Positions 9,257 through 16,546 of a stretch of 48,432 bases of DNA are shown piece by piece. Source of the stretch: Myxococcota bacterium (GTDB lineage: Bacteria; Myxococcota_A; UBA796; UBA9615; JAKLKC01); the NCBI GenBank assembly GCA_023150875.1, contig JAKLKC010000052.1, forward strand, positions 1 to 48,432, read 5' to 3'. The notes below the pieces were generated by a model. That model had not been told where the DNA came from. It worked only from the letters and a program-made list of their open reading frames with translations, and did no database searches. Position numbers and translations under genes: made by a program. The first letter of the stretch is position 1, and the number at the start of each line of letters is the position of its first letter.

Positions 9257-9299
9257 GCGCGGCAGGGCGGAGGGTGAGTCGTCCGGGATCAGGGCAGCC

Positions 9300-10388
9300 T
9301 CAGGGGCCGGCGGGGTAGGTCTCCCAGGAGCCGAGCGTTTCGTTCCAGGCCCCGCCGAGGATGCTGGAGAGCGCTCCGGAACTGTGGTTGCTTTCGCCCC
9401 CGCACACCGAGGACCGGGACCCGCTCGCCACGTTGAAGTAGCCCCCGCTCACCGAGGAGTCTTCGCCGGCCGCATCGTTGGCCCTGCCCCCGCCCACCGA
9501 GGACCCGAGGCCGGACGCCACGTTGTACTCGCCCCCGCTCACCGAGGACATTTCCCCACTGGACTCGTTGAAGTAGCCCCCGCTCACCGAGGACCATTGC
9601 CCACTGGCCTCGTTGTAGAAGCCGCCGTTCACCGAGGAGAGGGTCTCGGATGCCAGGTTGGCGAGGCCTCCGCACACCGAGGAGTACATCCCGGACGCCG
9701 TGTTGTCGTAGCCCCCGCTGACCGTCGCCCCTGCGCCGATGATGCTGTTCTCCTGTCCCGCCACCAGGCCCCCGTAGCTGGTCCAATCGTGGTACTGCCC
9801 GATCACCACGTTGTGGGACCCGGTGCGATCCTCGTTGCCCCGGGCCTCCGAGTAGCCCACCACCAGGTTGCCGAGACCGTTCTGGGTATCCGTCTCGGAC
9901 ATGCCGTTCGTGACGTACACGTTCGCGCCCACGAAGTGGACCGCGTGCTGGGCCTCGTCCACCTGCAGGTAGCCCGCCAGGGCGGAGAGGGTGGGGTTGA
10001 TCGCGACGGCGAAGTCCTGGGCCAGCACCCAGGCCTGGGTGGCGAAGCCCTGGGCCGACACCCAGGCCTGCGTGGCCAGGCCCGCCCCCAAGAGTCCGTC
10101 CAGGTCGTCGCGCAGGGACTCCACCTCGGCGTTCGCCGCCGCGAGCTCCGCCTGCGTGTCGGCGAGCTCCACCTGGGTGGCGGCCAGGGAGTCTTGCAGC
10201 GAAGCGTTGATCGCCGCCTGGGCCTCCTGCTCGGCGGCGACGCACACCGCAAAGCGCCGGAAGGCCAACCCCGGATCGCACGCCGCCTGGGCGGCGGGGG
10301 CCGCGAGGAGGAGGAGGCCGGAGGCGAGGGCCGTGACGCCCGCCTTCAGCGAGGGGCGGGGGAGGGTGAGGGATCGGGGGGCGGGCAT
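9300..10388 (-). CDS. Secreted protein with coiled coil and nine 15-residue YadA-head-like repeats
   Basis: A 362-residue protein starting at ATG 10388, chosen because GGAGG lies five bases upstream and a signal peptide follows (MPAPRS..., hydrophobic LASGLLLLAAPAAQAA). Next come a heptad-like segment (about residues 50-95, rich in Ala, Glu, Leu and Gln) and a linker with two AQGFATQAWVLAQDF-like stretches. About nine tandem 15-residue units of the form SSVSGGYFNVASGxx end it (about residues 225-360). The units resemble Hep/Hag head repeats of trimeric autotransporter adhesins, which form left-handed beta-rolls. No C-terminal membrane anchor is visible, so it is either released or held by a partner. 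Confidence 0.75.
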   Translation of the reverse strand: MPAPRSLTLPRPSLKAGVTALASGLLLLAAPAAQAACDPGLAFRRFAVCVAAEQEAQAAINASLQDSLAATQVELADTQAELAAANAEVESLRDDLDGLLGAGLATQAWVSAQGFATQAWVLAQDFAVAINPTLSALAGYLQVDEAQHAVHFVGANVYVTNGMSETDTQNGLGNLVVGYSEARGNEDRTGSHNVVIGQYHDWTSYGGLVAGQENSIIGAGATVSGGYDNTASGMYSSVCGGLANLASETLSSVNGGFYNEASGQWSSVSGGYFNESSGEMSSVSGGEYNVASGLGSSVGGGRANDAAGEDSSVSGGYFNVASGSRSSVCGGESNHSSGALSSILGGAWNETLGSWETYPAGP

Positions 10389-10497
10389 GGGACCTCCAGG
10401 TGGGGGCGGGGACGCGACGTGCGCCTGCAGGATCGTCGCTCTCGGCGCGGGATGTGACATCGGCGCCGAACCCGCGCCCGCAGCACGACGTTGCGCG

Positions 10498-10512
10498 GGG
10501 CGGTCACCGCCC
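10498..10512 (-). terminator. Palindrome just past the vapC remnant
   Basis: GGGCGGTCACCGCCC at 10498-10512 is a perfect palindrome with a single central base and can fold as a 5-bp GC stem with loop GTCAC. It starts one base beyond the stop of the disrupted vapC on the minus strand. It has no T-tract. It may be the old terminator of the vapBC unit. Confidence 0.3.
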
Positions 10513-10627
10513 TTCACCGCCCGGCGGGCAGCACGAGCTGGACGTCCGTTCGCGGGAAGTCGGCGCCGCGACACAGCAGCGGATGGCCCGACGCCTGGGA
10601 GAGGGCGTAGGAGAAGCAGTCCCCGTA

Positions 10628-10635
10628 GTTCAGCC
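10628..10635. repeat. 8-bp target-site duplication, left copy
   Basis: GTTCAGCC, repeated exactly at 10809-10816 on the far side of the inserted element. One copy belongs to the ancestral vapC codons for Arg-Leu-Asn. Confidence 0.85.
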
Positions 10636-10808
10636 ACTGCCAGTCCGCTTGCCGCCCAAGACTCCGGGCTCCCCGCTCTTCCCTTTGTGTTCTCTGTGGG
10701 CCCCGGACGGGCCGCTCTGTGCCTCTGTGGGCGAGCCTAGGACGGCGAGCCATTTACGCCGGCCGACTGTCGTCACGAACCGCCCTGGGTGGCATCCGGA
10801 TAGGCATG
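10636..10808. mobile_element. 173-bp MITE-like element inserted in vapC
   Basis: The ends form imperfect terminal inverted repeats. The left end (TGCCAGTCCGCTTGCCGCCC, from 10638) and the reverse complement of the right end (TGCCTATCCGGATGCCACCC, from 10806) agree at 17 of 23 aligned positions. It is flanked by a perfect 8-bp direct repeat and has no transposase, so it fits a miniature element mobilised in trans. An 8-bp duplication is typical of IS256, ISL3 or IS66 relatives (general knowledge), but the family is not determined. The interior carries CTCTGTG-type repeats at about 10692-10730. No second copy was noticed in the window. Confidence 0.75.
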
Positions 10809-10816
10809 GTTCAGCC
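10809..10816. repeat. 8-bp target-site duplication, right copy
   Basis: GTTCAGCC, identical to 10628-10635. Together the copies bracket the 173-bp insert in the vapC pseudogene. Confidence 0.85.
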
Positions 10817-11095
10817 GAGCCGGGTGGCGCCCCTCCCCGTATCGCAGGTACGCCTCCCTGGCGAGCTTCGCGTGGGCCTCGGTCACGGACACGACGTCGA
10901 TCCCGGCCTCCCGCAGCAGCTCGTCCAGCTTGACGCCCCCGGGCTCGCCGTGCCGCGCGACCATGACGATGCCCGCCTCGACGACCGTCGCCGCGGACAC
11001 CCGCCGGATCTCCGCCGCCGAGATGGCCGCCGCGAAGGGACCGGCGTCCTCCTCCGGGTCGAGGATGGCGACCAGCGCGGACGTGGCCAGGACCA

Positions 11096-11350
11096 TCAGG
11101 TCGGCAGCCCGTGGGGGTCGTGGCCGACGATGTCGTCGGCGGCGCGGTCGTCCACCCGGGGCGGCCTCGCGCATTCCCGCCCGATCTCCATCAGGCGCTC
11201 GACGAGCGGGCGGTTGTCGCCCGCCGCCCGCTTCCGCTCCTGCCGTTCCCGGAGGGAGAGGACGACGGCCTCGGTCAGGGACTCACCGGTCAGCTCGGCC
11301 AGCTCCCGGGCCCGCCGTTCGACCTCGTCGTTCTGGATGCTCAGGGCCAC
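11096..11350 (-). CDS. vapB: VapB-type antitoxin (PSK operon transcription factor-like)
   Basis: An 84-residue protein beginning MALSIQNDEVERRARELAEL and then TGESLTEAVVLSLRERQERK, the ribbon-helix-helix-like N-terminus of VapB antitoxins. The tail (about residues 50-84) is charged and proline-containing, as expected for the toxin-wrapping segment. Its TGA shares one base with the ATG of the downstream VapC remnant. Because that toxin is interrupted by a mobile element, this antitoxin may now be an orphan, possibly still a repressor or an antidote to related toxins. Family confidence is high; present role is inferred. Confidence 0.85.
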   Translation of the reverse strand: MALSIQNDEVERRARELAELTGESLTEAVVLSLRERQERKRAAGDNRPLVERLMEIGRECARPPRVDDRAADDIVGHDPHGLPT

Positions 11351-11383
11351 GGCGGGACCTCGGTCCAGAAACTGGCTGTGACT

Positions 11384-12133
11384 CTATCGCTTCAGCGCCA
11401 CCGTCACCCCGTCCCGGAGGGGGAGGAGGGTGGTGAAGACGGCGGCGTCGTCGGCGAAGAGGAGGCGGTTGTGGTCCAGCACGCCGCGGGTCTCGGCGTC
11501 GTCGGCGCCTCCCCCCAGCACCCGCCCGTGCCAGAGGGTGTTGTCGGAGATCAGCAGCCCCCCGGGACGCAGGCGGGGCAGGGCGGCGCGGACGACGTCC
11601 GGGTAGGCGTGCTTGTCCACGTCGTTGAACACGATGTCGAACTCCCCCGGCACCGCCGCCAGGGCCTCCAGGGCGTCGCCGACGTGGAAGCGCACCTTCT
11701 CCGCCACCCCGGCCCGGGCGAGGAGCCCCTCCGCCAGGCGGGCGTTGGCGGGATCCCCGTCGGTGCAGTGGACCTCTCCCCCCTCGGGCAGGGCCCGGGC
11801 GAACCAGACGGCGGAGTAGCCGAAGCCCGATCCCAGCTCGAACACCCGGCGGGCGCCGATCATCAGCGCGAGCTGGTGCAGCAGGCGGCCCACCTCGGGG
11901 CCGATGAGGGGGAAGCGCCGCTCCTCCCCCAGCGCCTCCATCTCCGCCAGCACCGGGTCCCGCGCCGGCATCAGGGCCTCGGCGTACCGGGACATGGCGG
12001 GGTTGCTGGGGGTGAGCTGCCACCACCGGATGGAGGGATCCCGCACCTTCAGGGCGGCATATTGGCGGGCACGAGCGGCGGCGAAGCGGAGGCGGGCTGG
12101 GGAAAGGAGGCTGGGAAGTCGCTTTCCGGGCAT
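11384..12133 (-). CDS. SAM-dependent O-methyltransferase, family 3 (CCoAOMT/COMT-like)
   Basis: A 249-residue Rossmann methyltransferase. The SAM-binding motif VFELGSGFGYSAVWFARAL lies at about residues 97-115, followed by VHCTDGDPANARLAEGLL with the acidic ribose-binding residue. Metal- and substrate-loop motifs FDIVFNDVDKHAYPDV and GGLLISDNTLWHG come later. All are typical of small bacterial caffeoyl-CoA-type O-methyltransferases, which use Mg2+ and act on catechol-like or small hydroxylated substrates. The start at 12133 follows GAGGAG at about five bases. It is divergent from the GxGYxYP gene with 105 bases between starts. The natural substrate is unknown. Confidence 0.88.
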   Translation of the reverse strand: MPGKRLPSLLSPARLRFAAARARQYAALKVRDPSIRWWQLTPSNPAMSRYAEALMPARDPVLAEMEALGEERRFPLIGPEVGRLLHQLALMIGARRVFELGSGFGYSAVWFARALPEGGEVHCTDGDPANARLAEGLLARAGVAEKVRFHVGDALEALAAVPGEFDIVFNDVDKHAYPDVVRAALPRLRPGGLLISDNTLWHGRVLGGGADDAETRGVLDHNRLLFADDAAVFTTLLPLRDGVTVALKR

Positions 12134-12163
12134 GGTTCTCCTCGCGGAGCGCCTAGAATAACG

Positions 12164-12545
12164 CCTCCACGGGGCGCCGGCCGCTCGGGTCGGCGGGGAG
12201 ACCGGGAGATCGTGGGCGCGGCGACGACGGAGCTCTGGATGCCACGGGCGAGACGGACGCGGCCTTTCGTGCTGGCGGGCTGCCCGGTGGCGGGGGCGGT
12301 GGGCTGCCTCCCCACCGCCGAGGACCCTCCCCCGGGCGAGGGCGAGGGCGACCACGACCCCGGGGTGCCCTGGCCCGGCGCCGACGACGACACCGGGCCG
12401 GTGGGGGACCCGCCGTGGTCCGAGGCCGATCCCGTGCTGGGGATCGGGACGGTGTCGCGGTGGCCCGAGGATCCCCTCCACGCCGGGGAGGCGAGGACGA
12501 GGGCCCTCTTCGTCGGGGGGGGCACCGACGCCCGCTTCCCTGCCC
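12164..12545 (+). repeat. Direct duplication, left copy (leader and 5' end of the 14644 lipoprotein gene)
   Basis: Bases 12164-12243 match 14569-14648 at 75 of 80 positions without a gap, covering non-coding leader plus the start codon. Similarity continues into coding sequence for about 300 bases: the proteins share DPVLGI.TVSRWPEDP.HA and RALFV.GG.DARF. It then ends abruptly near 12545. The copy is fused in frame to the glycoside hydrolase-like gene that follows. Confidence 0.8.
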
Positions 12546-14464
12546 CCCCTCCCGGCCAGCATCCCCGTCGAGCCCCCTCGGCGGGTCCGGGCGCCACGCC
12601 CCCGCGCCTCCGGTCCCGGGCCAGGGAAGGGAGTCCCGTCCCCGCAGCCAGCCCCGGCCCCCATCATCCCGGACCGCTCCGCCCCCCGATCCCTCGGACC
12701 TTGGACGCGGGGGTCGGCTGCACCCGGCTCGTCCCTGCCCTGGCCCTGGCCCTTGCGGCCCAGGCATGCACGAGCGGATCGGCCGGCCCCGGCGACGAAA
12801 TTCCGGCCGCCTATGCCGACCGCTTCACCACGGTGCTGGTCGACGCCTCGGCCAGCGTGCCCACGCAACTGGCCGTGCACGCCTGCGCGGGCCTGCACAA
12901 CCGCCGCCTGGGCGGCTCGGTATTCGTCGAGACCGCCGCCGACGTGGAGCAGTCGCAGCTCGACGGCGTCCTGGTGGGTGACGCGGTGTGGCTGGACGAC
13001 CTTGGTCTCGAGCCGAGTGCCACCGTGGGCTACCGGGAGTTCTTGGATTCGTGCGTCGGCGAGTTCAACGGCTGCGTCCGCTACGACTACGATGCACAGC
13101 AGGCGATCCTGCCCAGCATCCTGACGCTCGCCGCCGCCCTGGGCGCAGTGCCGCTGATCGACGCCGCCCCGACCGCCTGCGCCGATCCGGTCGTGGACGC
13201 CACGCAGGTGTTTGCCGACAAGGCCACGCCCCTCGAGGCCACCGAGTACGTGTATCAGAACCACCTGAGCCAGACCACCGGCCTGGCCATGCTCAACCCC
13301 GGCTTCAACCGCGATCCCGACGACCTGGCCGATCCCGACATCGACGACGACATGTCGGTGGCGCTGATCGACCTGGTGTTCTCGCGGCGGCTGTTCGTGG
13401 TGTTCTTGATCAACGGCTGCACCGACGGCCATCCCGAAGAGATCCTGCTGACCAGGATCGTCTCCGAGAGTGGCTGGCCCACGCCCGTGGGCGTGTACGG
13501 CTACAACGACAGTTGGCTGGTGGGCGGCTACCTGTGGGAAGCGCAGACCCGCTGCCTGGACACCGCCAACATGGGCGCCATCCCTACGCGCACCACGAAC
13601 CTGTCGTTCTTCGACACGCGCCGCCCGGCCATCACCGAGCCCGAGGAACTGGCAGCGATCGAGCCGGAACGAATCGCCTATGACCCCGACAAGACCTACG
13701 TGGCCTTCGTGGTCGGCGACGGCGACAATGTCCGCTACATCATGAGCACGCGCCGCGACTGGCTGACGCAGCGCCTGGACGCGTGCGGGGACGCGGCCAC
13801 GCCCTGCCCGCCGCTCAACTGGAGCATCTCGCCGCACCTGCCGGACCTCGCCCCCGACGTGCTCGCCTGGTACTACCAGGCCGCGCAGTCGACGGGAGCC
13901 GACTACTTCGTGCTGCCGCCGAGCGGCTACCAGTACGCGTATCCCGCGGGCCTGAACGACGGCGACCAGGCCGTGTTCGCCGCCGAGACCGAGCACGCCG
14001 GGCACCTTCTGGGCACGCGAAGCGTGGTCCACTGGGAGTGGCTGGACCAATGGCAGGACGCGGTGGACACGTTCCTGCCGCGCTACGCCCACGCCGGGGG
14101 GCAGATCCGCGGCATCTTCCCCATGAACGTACCCTACCTGCTGGATGCCTTCCCCGACTGGCCCGCCGACAAGCTGGTGGAGGTCCTGGAAGGCGCCGAC
14201 GGCGAGGGCCGGGCGGCGCTCTTTCGCTCCCACTCGTGGCGCGGCGTGGACGGCGCCGACGAGTTCCACCTGACCCCGCAGGGCATGGCCGACAAGCTGG
14301 CCGCCCTCCCCAAGGGCTCCGTCACGTGGATGTACATGACCAGCGACGGAGGTCTGACGCTGGAGAACAGCTACTTCGAGCTGCTGCCGCTGCTACCCGA
14401 ACACGTCCAGTTGACCTCGGCCGACGCCGCGGCCGAGCTGGCGATCGACGGAGCGGGGAGCTAG
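12239..14464 (+). CDS. GxGYxYP-family putative glycoside hydrolase with a duplicated lipoprotein leader
   Basis: The body (about 12710-14464, some 585 residues) matches the GxGYxYP putative glycoside hydrolase family (PF14323 type). Visible features are AFVVGDGDNVRYIMS, WSISPHLPDLAPDVLAWYY and the family motif PPSGYQYAYPAGL, followed by a Trp/His-rich region. Its own lipoprotein signal appears to be LVPALALALAAQAC, with TTG 12701 as the only suitable in-frame start. The frame is also open from ATG 12239, which carries a copy of the next gene's leader (GGAG seven bases upstream), so a fusion could be made. The 12546-12700 linker looks non-coding in composition. Codon choice in the body is slightly less GC3-rich than its neighbours, hinting at separate origin. 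The exact start is uncertain. Confidence 0.7.
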   Translation: MPRARRTRPFVLAGCPVAGAVGCLPTAEDPPPGEGEGDHDPGVPWPGADDDTGPVGDPPWSEADPVLGIGTVSRWPEDPLHAGEARTRALFVGGGTDARFPAPPPGQHPRRAPSAGPGATPPRLRSRAREGSPVPAASPGPHHPGPLRPPIPRTLDAGVGCTRLVPALALALAAQACTSGSAGPGDEIPAAYADRFTTVLVDASASVPTQLAVHACAGLHNRRLGGSVFVETAADVEQSQLDGVLVGDAVWLDDLGLEPSATVGYREFLDSCVGEFNGCVRYDYDAQQAILPSILTLAAALGAVPLIDAAPTACADPVVDATQVFADKATPLEATEYVYQNHLSQTTGLAMLNPGFNRDPDDLADPDIDDDMSVALIDLVFSRRLFVVFLINGCTDGHPEEILLTRIVSESGWPTPVGVYGYNDSWLVGGYLWEAQTRCLDTANMGAIPTRTTNLSFFDTRRPAITEPEELAAIEPERIAYDPDKTYVAFVVGDGDNVRYIMSTRRDWLTQRLDACGDAATPCPPLNWSISPHLPDLAPDVLAWYYQAAQSTGADYFVLPPSGYQYAYPAGLNDGDQAVFAAETEHAGHLLGTRSVVHWEWLDQWQDAVDTFLPRYAHAGGQIRGIFPMNVPYLLDAFPDWPADKLVEVLEGADGEGRAALFRSHSWRGVDGADEFHLTPQGMADKLAALPKGSVTWMYMTSDGGLTLENSYFELLPLLPEHVQLTSADAAAELAIDGAGS

Positions 14465-14568
14465 GCGCAGCGCAACCGGGACGGGTCCCGATTCGGAACG
14501 CGGCCGCTGGCAACGCTCCTGCCGCTACGGTGCACGGACACGCGGGAAGACGACGTACGAGAGTACCC

Positions 14569-14960
14569 CCTCCGCGGAGCGCCGGCCCCTCGGGTCGGCG
14601 GGGAGACCGAGAGATCGTGGGCGCGACGACGACGGAGCTCTGGATGCCTTGGGCGGGACGGATGGGGCCTTCCCTGCTGGCGGCCTGCCTGGCGGCGGGG
14701 GCGGCGGGGTGCCTCCCGGACGCCGTGGACCCGCCCGAGGACGGGGGCGACGACGACACCGGGGTGCCCTGGCCCGGCGACGACGACTCCGCCGGGGCGG
14801 ACGACGACACCGGACCGGTGGGGGACACGCCCTGGCCCGAGCCCGATCCGGTGCTGGGGATCGTGACGGTGTCGCGGTGGCCCGAGGACCCCTTCCACGC
14901 CGAGGAGGCGCGGGCCCGGGCCCTCTTCGTCGAGGGGGGGATCGACGCCCGCTTCCACGA
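14569..14960 (+). repeat. Direct duplication, right copy
   Basis: Partner of 12164-12545; the first 80 bases are 94% identical, including the non-coding leader and GGAGCTCTGGATG. The right copy continues into the full-length lipoprotein gene, so it is probably the original and the left one the derived fragment. Confidence 0.8.
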
Positions 14961-15627
14961 CCCCGCCTACCAGATCTGCGGCGACCGCATCGACACCGAC
15001 GGCTACTTCGCCTCCTACACGTACCCCAACCTGGGCTGGTTCGACTTCTGGGACGGGAGCTTGTGGGATGCCGAGGGGGCCCGGGCGCTGGACGTGGGCG
15101 ACGCCGTCACCATCGGGACCGAGCCCCCCCTGGCGGTGCTGGAGGCGGTCGCCGATGGGTCCTGCCACGCCATCGACGCCGCCTGGTTCTCGGCGCCGCT
15201 GGCCCTGGGCCAGTGGGCCTGGGGGCAGGACTACGACCTGGGGATCTCCGGGGGCGCCGACGTCGCCGCCGGGACCTTCGCGGGCGCGGTGGAGCTGGGG
15301 GACTGGTTCGTCCCCACCAGCCACGCCCTGGACGAGTGGCACGTCGTCCCGATGGGGGAGCCCCTGGCGCTGAGCTGGGGTCCCATCGACGCCTCGGGGG
15401 AGTCGACCATGCTGATCACCCTCATCGGCCCCACCGACACCCTCCTCGGGCGGGTGCGGGACACCGGGGCGACCGAGGTCCCCGCCGACCTCCTGGCCCG
15501 GATGGGCGGGGGAGACGCGGTGCTGCTGCTGGCCCGAGAGAGGGAGACGCGGGCCCCCCTCGCCGAGGGGGACGTGGTGGTGCGGGCCCGGTTCGAGTAC
15601 TGGATCTACCTCACCCTCGTCGACTGA
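14644..15627 (+). CDS. Hypothetical lipoprotein with Asp-rich linker
   Basis: A 327-residue protein with a lipoprotein signal (LAACLAAGAAGC, Cys about residue 23). A disordered linker rich in Asp, Pro and Gly (GDDDTGVPWPGDDDSAGADD) leads to a folded domain of about 240 residues with conserved-looking stretches WFDFWDGSLWDAEG and WFVPTSHALDEWHVVPMGEP. No known family was recognised. The start has GGAG seven bases upstream, shared with the duplicated upstream leader. The stop is seven bases before the acyltransferase start, so the two are probably co-transcribed. Likely outer-membrane or periplasmic. Confidence 0.75.
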   Translation: MPWAGRMGPSLLAACLAAGAAGCLPDAVDPPEDGGDDDTGVPWPGDDDSAGADDDTGPVGDTPWPEPDPVLGIVTVSRWPEDPFHAEEARARALFVEGGIDARFHDPAYQICGDRIDTDGYFASYTYPNLGWFDFWDGSLWDAEGARALDVGDAVTIGTEPPLAVLEAVADGSCHAIDAAWFSAPLALGQWAWGQDYDLGISGGADVAAGTFAGAVELGDWFVPTSHALDEWHVVPMGEPLALSWGPIDASGESTMLITLIGPTDTLLGRVRDTGATEVPADLLARMGGGDAVLLLARERETRAPLAEGDVVVRARFEYWIYLTLVD

Positions 15628-15634
15628 GGAACGA

Positions 15635-16522
15635 GTGCGCCTGACCGAGTACGCCTCGCGGATCGCCTTCTGGCACGGGTTCGCCCCGGGCCTGGGGGGC
15701 CTCCCTCCCCTCCGCGCCCTGGCCGCCGCGCGGGTCCTCTCCGCCACCCTTCCGGTGCGCCCGCGCCCCGCCGTCCGGCACGCCTTGGGGATCGCCTTCC
15801 CCGAGCGGAGCGCGCCGGCCCTGGACGCCCTGGCCGCCGCCGAGGCGCGCTTCACCCTCCGCCAGCGCCTGGAGATGGCGGTCTTCCCCCGCCTGGACCG
15901 GGCCTCGGCGGAGCGCCACGTGCGGCTCGTGGGCCGCGCCCACCTGGACCGGGCCCTCTCGGGGGGGCGCGGGGCGGTGCTGGCGGGGGCCCACATCGGG
16001 GTCCACGGCCTTCCTCCCCTGGCCCTCGCCCGGGCGGGCTACCCGGTGGCGACCCGGACCTTCCTGCTGCCCGACGCCGAGCTCTCCCCCGCCCAGGCGT
16101 ACGGGCAGCGCAAGCGCAAGGCCCTGGAGTCCCGGATGGGCCTGCGGTTCATCCGCGCCGGCGAGCCCGGCGACGATCCCTTCGCCCCCCTTCGCCGGGG
16201 GGAGGCTCTGATCTCCACGGGCGACGGCCTGGGACCCGAGCAGGTGCTGGGGGAGGCGCCCCGGGTACTCCCCCTGCTGGGCCAGCCCGTGGCGTGGCCC
16301 GAGCAGGCGTTCCGAATCGCCCGAGAGGCGGGCGCCCCGGTACTGGGGCTCTTCCTTCGCTCCGAGGGCGAGGGCCATCGCCTGCGGATCACCCCTCCCC
16401 TGGGCGGGGACGATCCCCTTCCCGAGTTCGTCCGGACCTACGAAGAGGAGCTCCGGGACTGCCCCGAGGAGTGGCAGTTCTGGGACCTCTTCCGGGACGG
16501 GGCGTTGATCCGCGGGTACTGA
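15635..16522 (+). CDS. LpxL-like acyltransferase family protein (lipid A biosynthesis type), catalytic motif altered
   Basis: A 295-residue protein with the length and layout of LpxL/HtrB-family acyltransferases (PF03279). It has an N-terminal hydrophobic Arg-rich segment, the motif region GAVLAGAHIGVHG (about residues 110-122), GDGLGPEQVLG in the middle, and a C-terminal EEWQFWDLFRDG resembling the family's Trp-rich end. The canonical HX4(D/E) active site is not complete: five residues after the His there is Gly. It may be inactive, use another residue, or belong to a divergent clade. GTG start with GAGGA upstream; seven bases from the preceding lipoprotein stop. Confidence 0.65.
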   Translation: MRLTEYASRIAFWHGFAPGLGGLPPLRALAAARVLSATLPVRPRPAVRHALGIAFPERSAPALDALAAAEARFTLRQRLEMAVFPRLDRASAERHVRLVGRAHLDRALSGGRGAVLAGAHIGVHGLPPLALARAGYPVATRTFLLPDAELSPAQAYGQRKRKALESRMGLRFIRAGEPGDDPFAPLRRGEALISTGDGLGPEQVLGEAPRVLPLLGQPVAWPEQAFRIAREAGAPVLGLFLRSEGEGHRLRITPPLGGDDPLPEFVRTYEEELRDCPEEWQFWDLFRDGALIRGY

Positions 16523-16546
16523 GGGCGGGGCCAGGCCACGGGCAAG

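Larger units (their letters stand above)
10514..11096 (-). pseudogene. vapC: VapC-type PIN toxin split by a 173-bp insertion
   Basis: The 5' part (from ATG 11096, MVLATSALVAILDPEEDAG) runs as a PIN toxin up to GEGRHPARLN near 10809, then enters foreign sequence and stops at 10773. The missing C-terminus, LNYGDCFSYALSQASGHPLL and RGADFPRTDV, lies downstream at about 10514-10635. Deleting the insert and one copy of the flanking 8-bp repeat restores GRHPARLNYGDCFSYAL in one frame, the expected VapC sequence. The truncated product lacks the conserved GDC Asp and the last helix and strand, so it is very probably inactive. The ATG overlaps the antitoxin TGA by one base. Confidence 0.88.

Noticed and set aside
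10514-10753. A 79-codon frame starting inside the MITE
   Set aside because: Its C-terminal half is simply the displaced end of vapC. The first half is element sequence, so it is part of the pseudogene rather than a new gene.
11111-12238. Long N-terminal extension of the GxGYxYP frame
   Set aside because: It is antisense to the vapB and O-methyltransferase genes and has no motif. The supported starts are 12239 or 12701.
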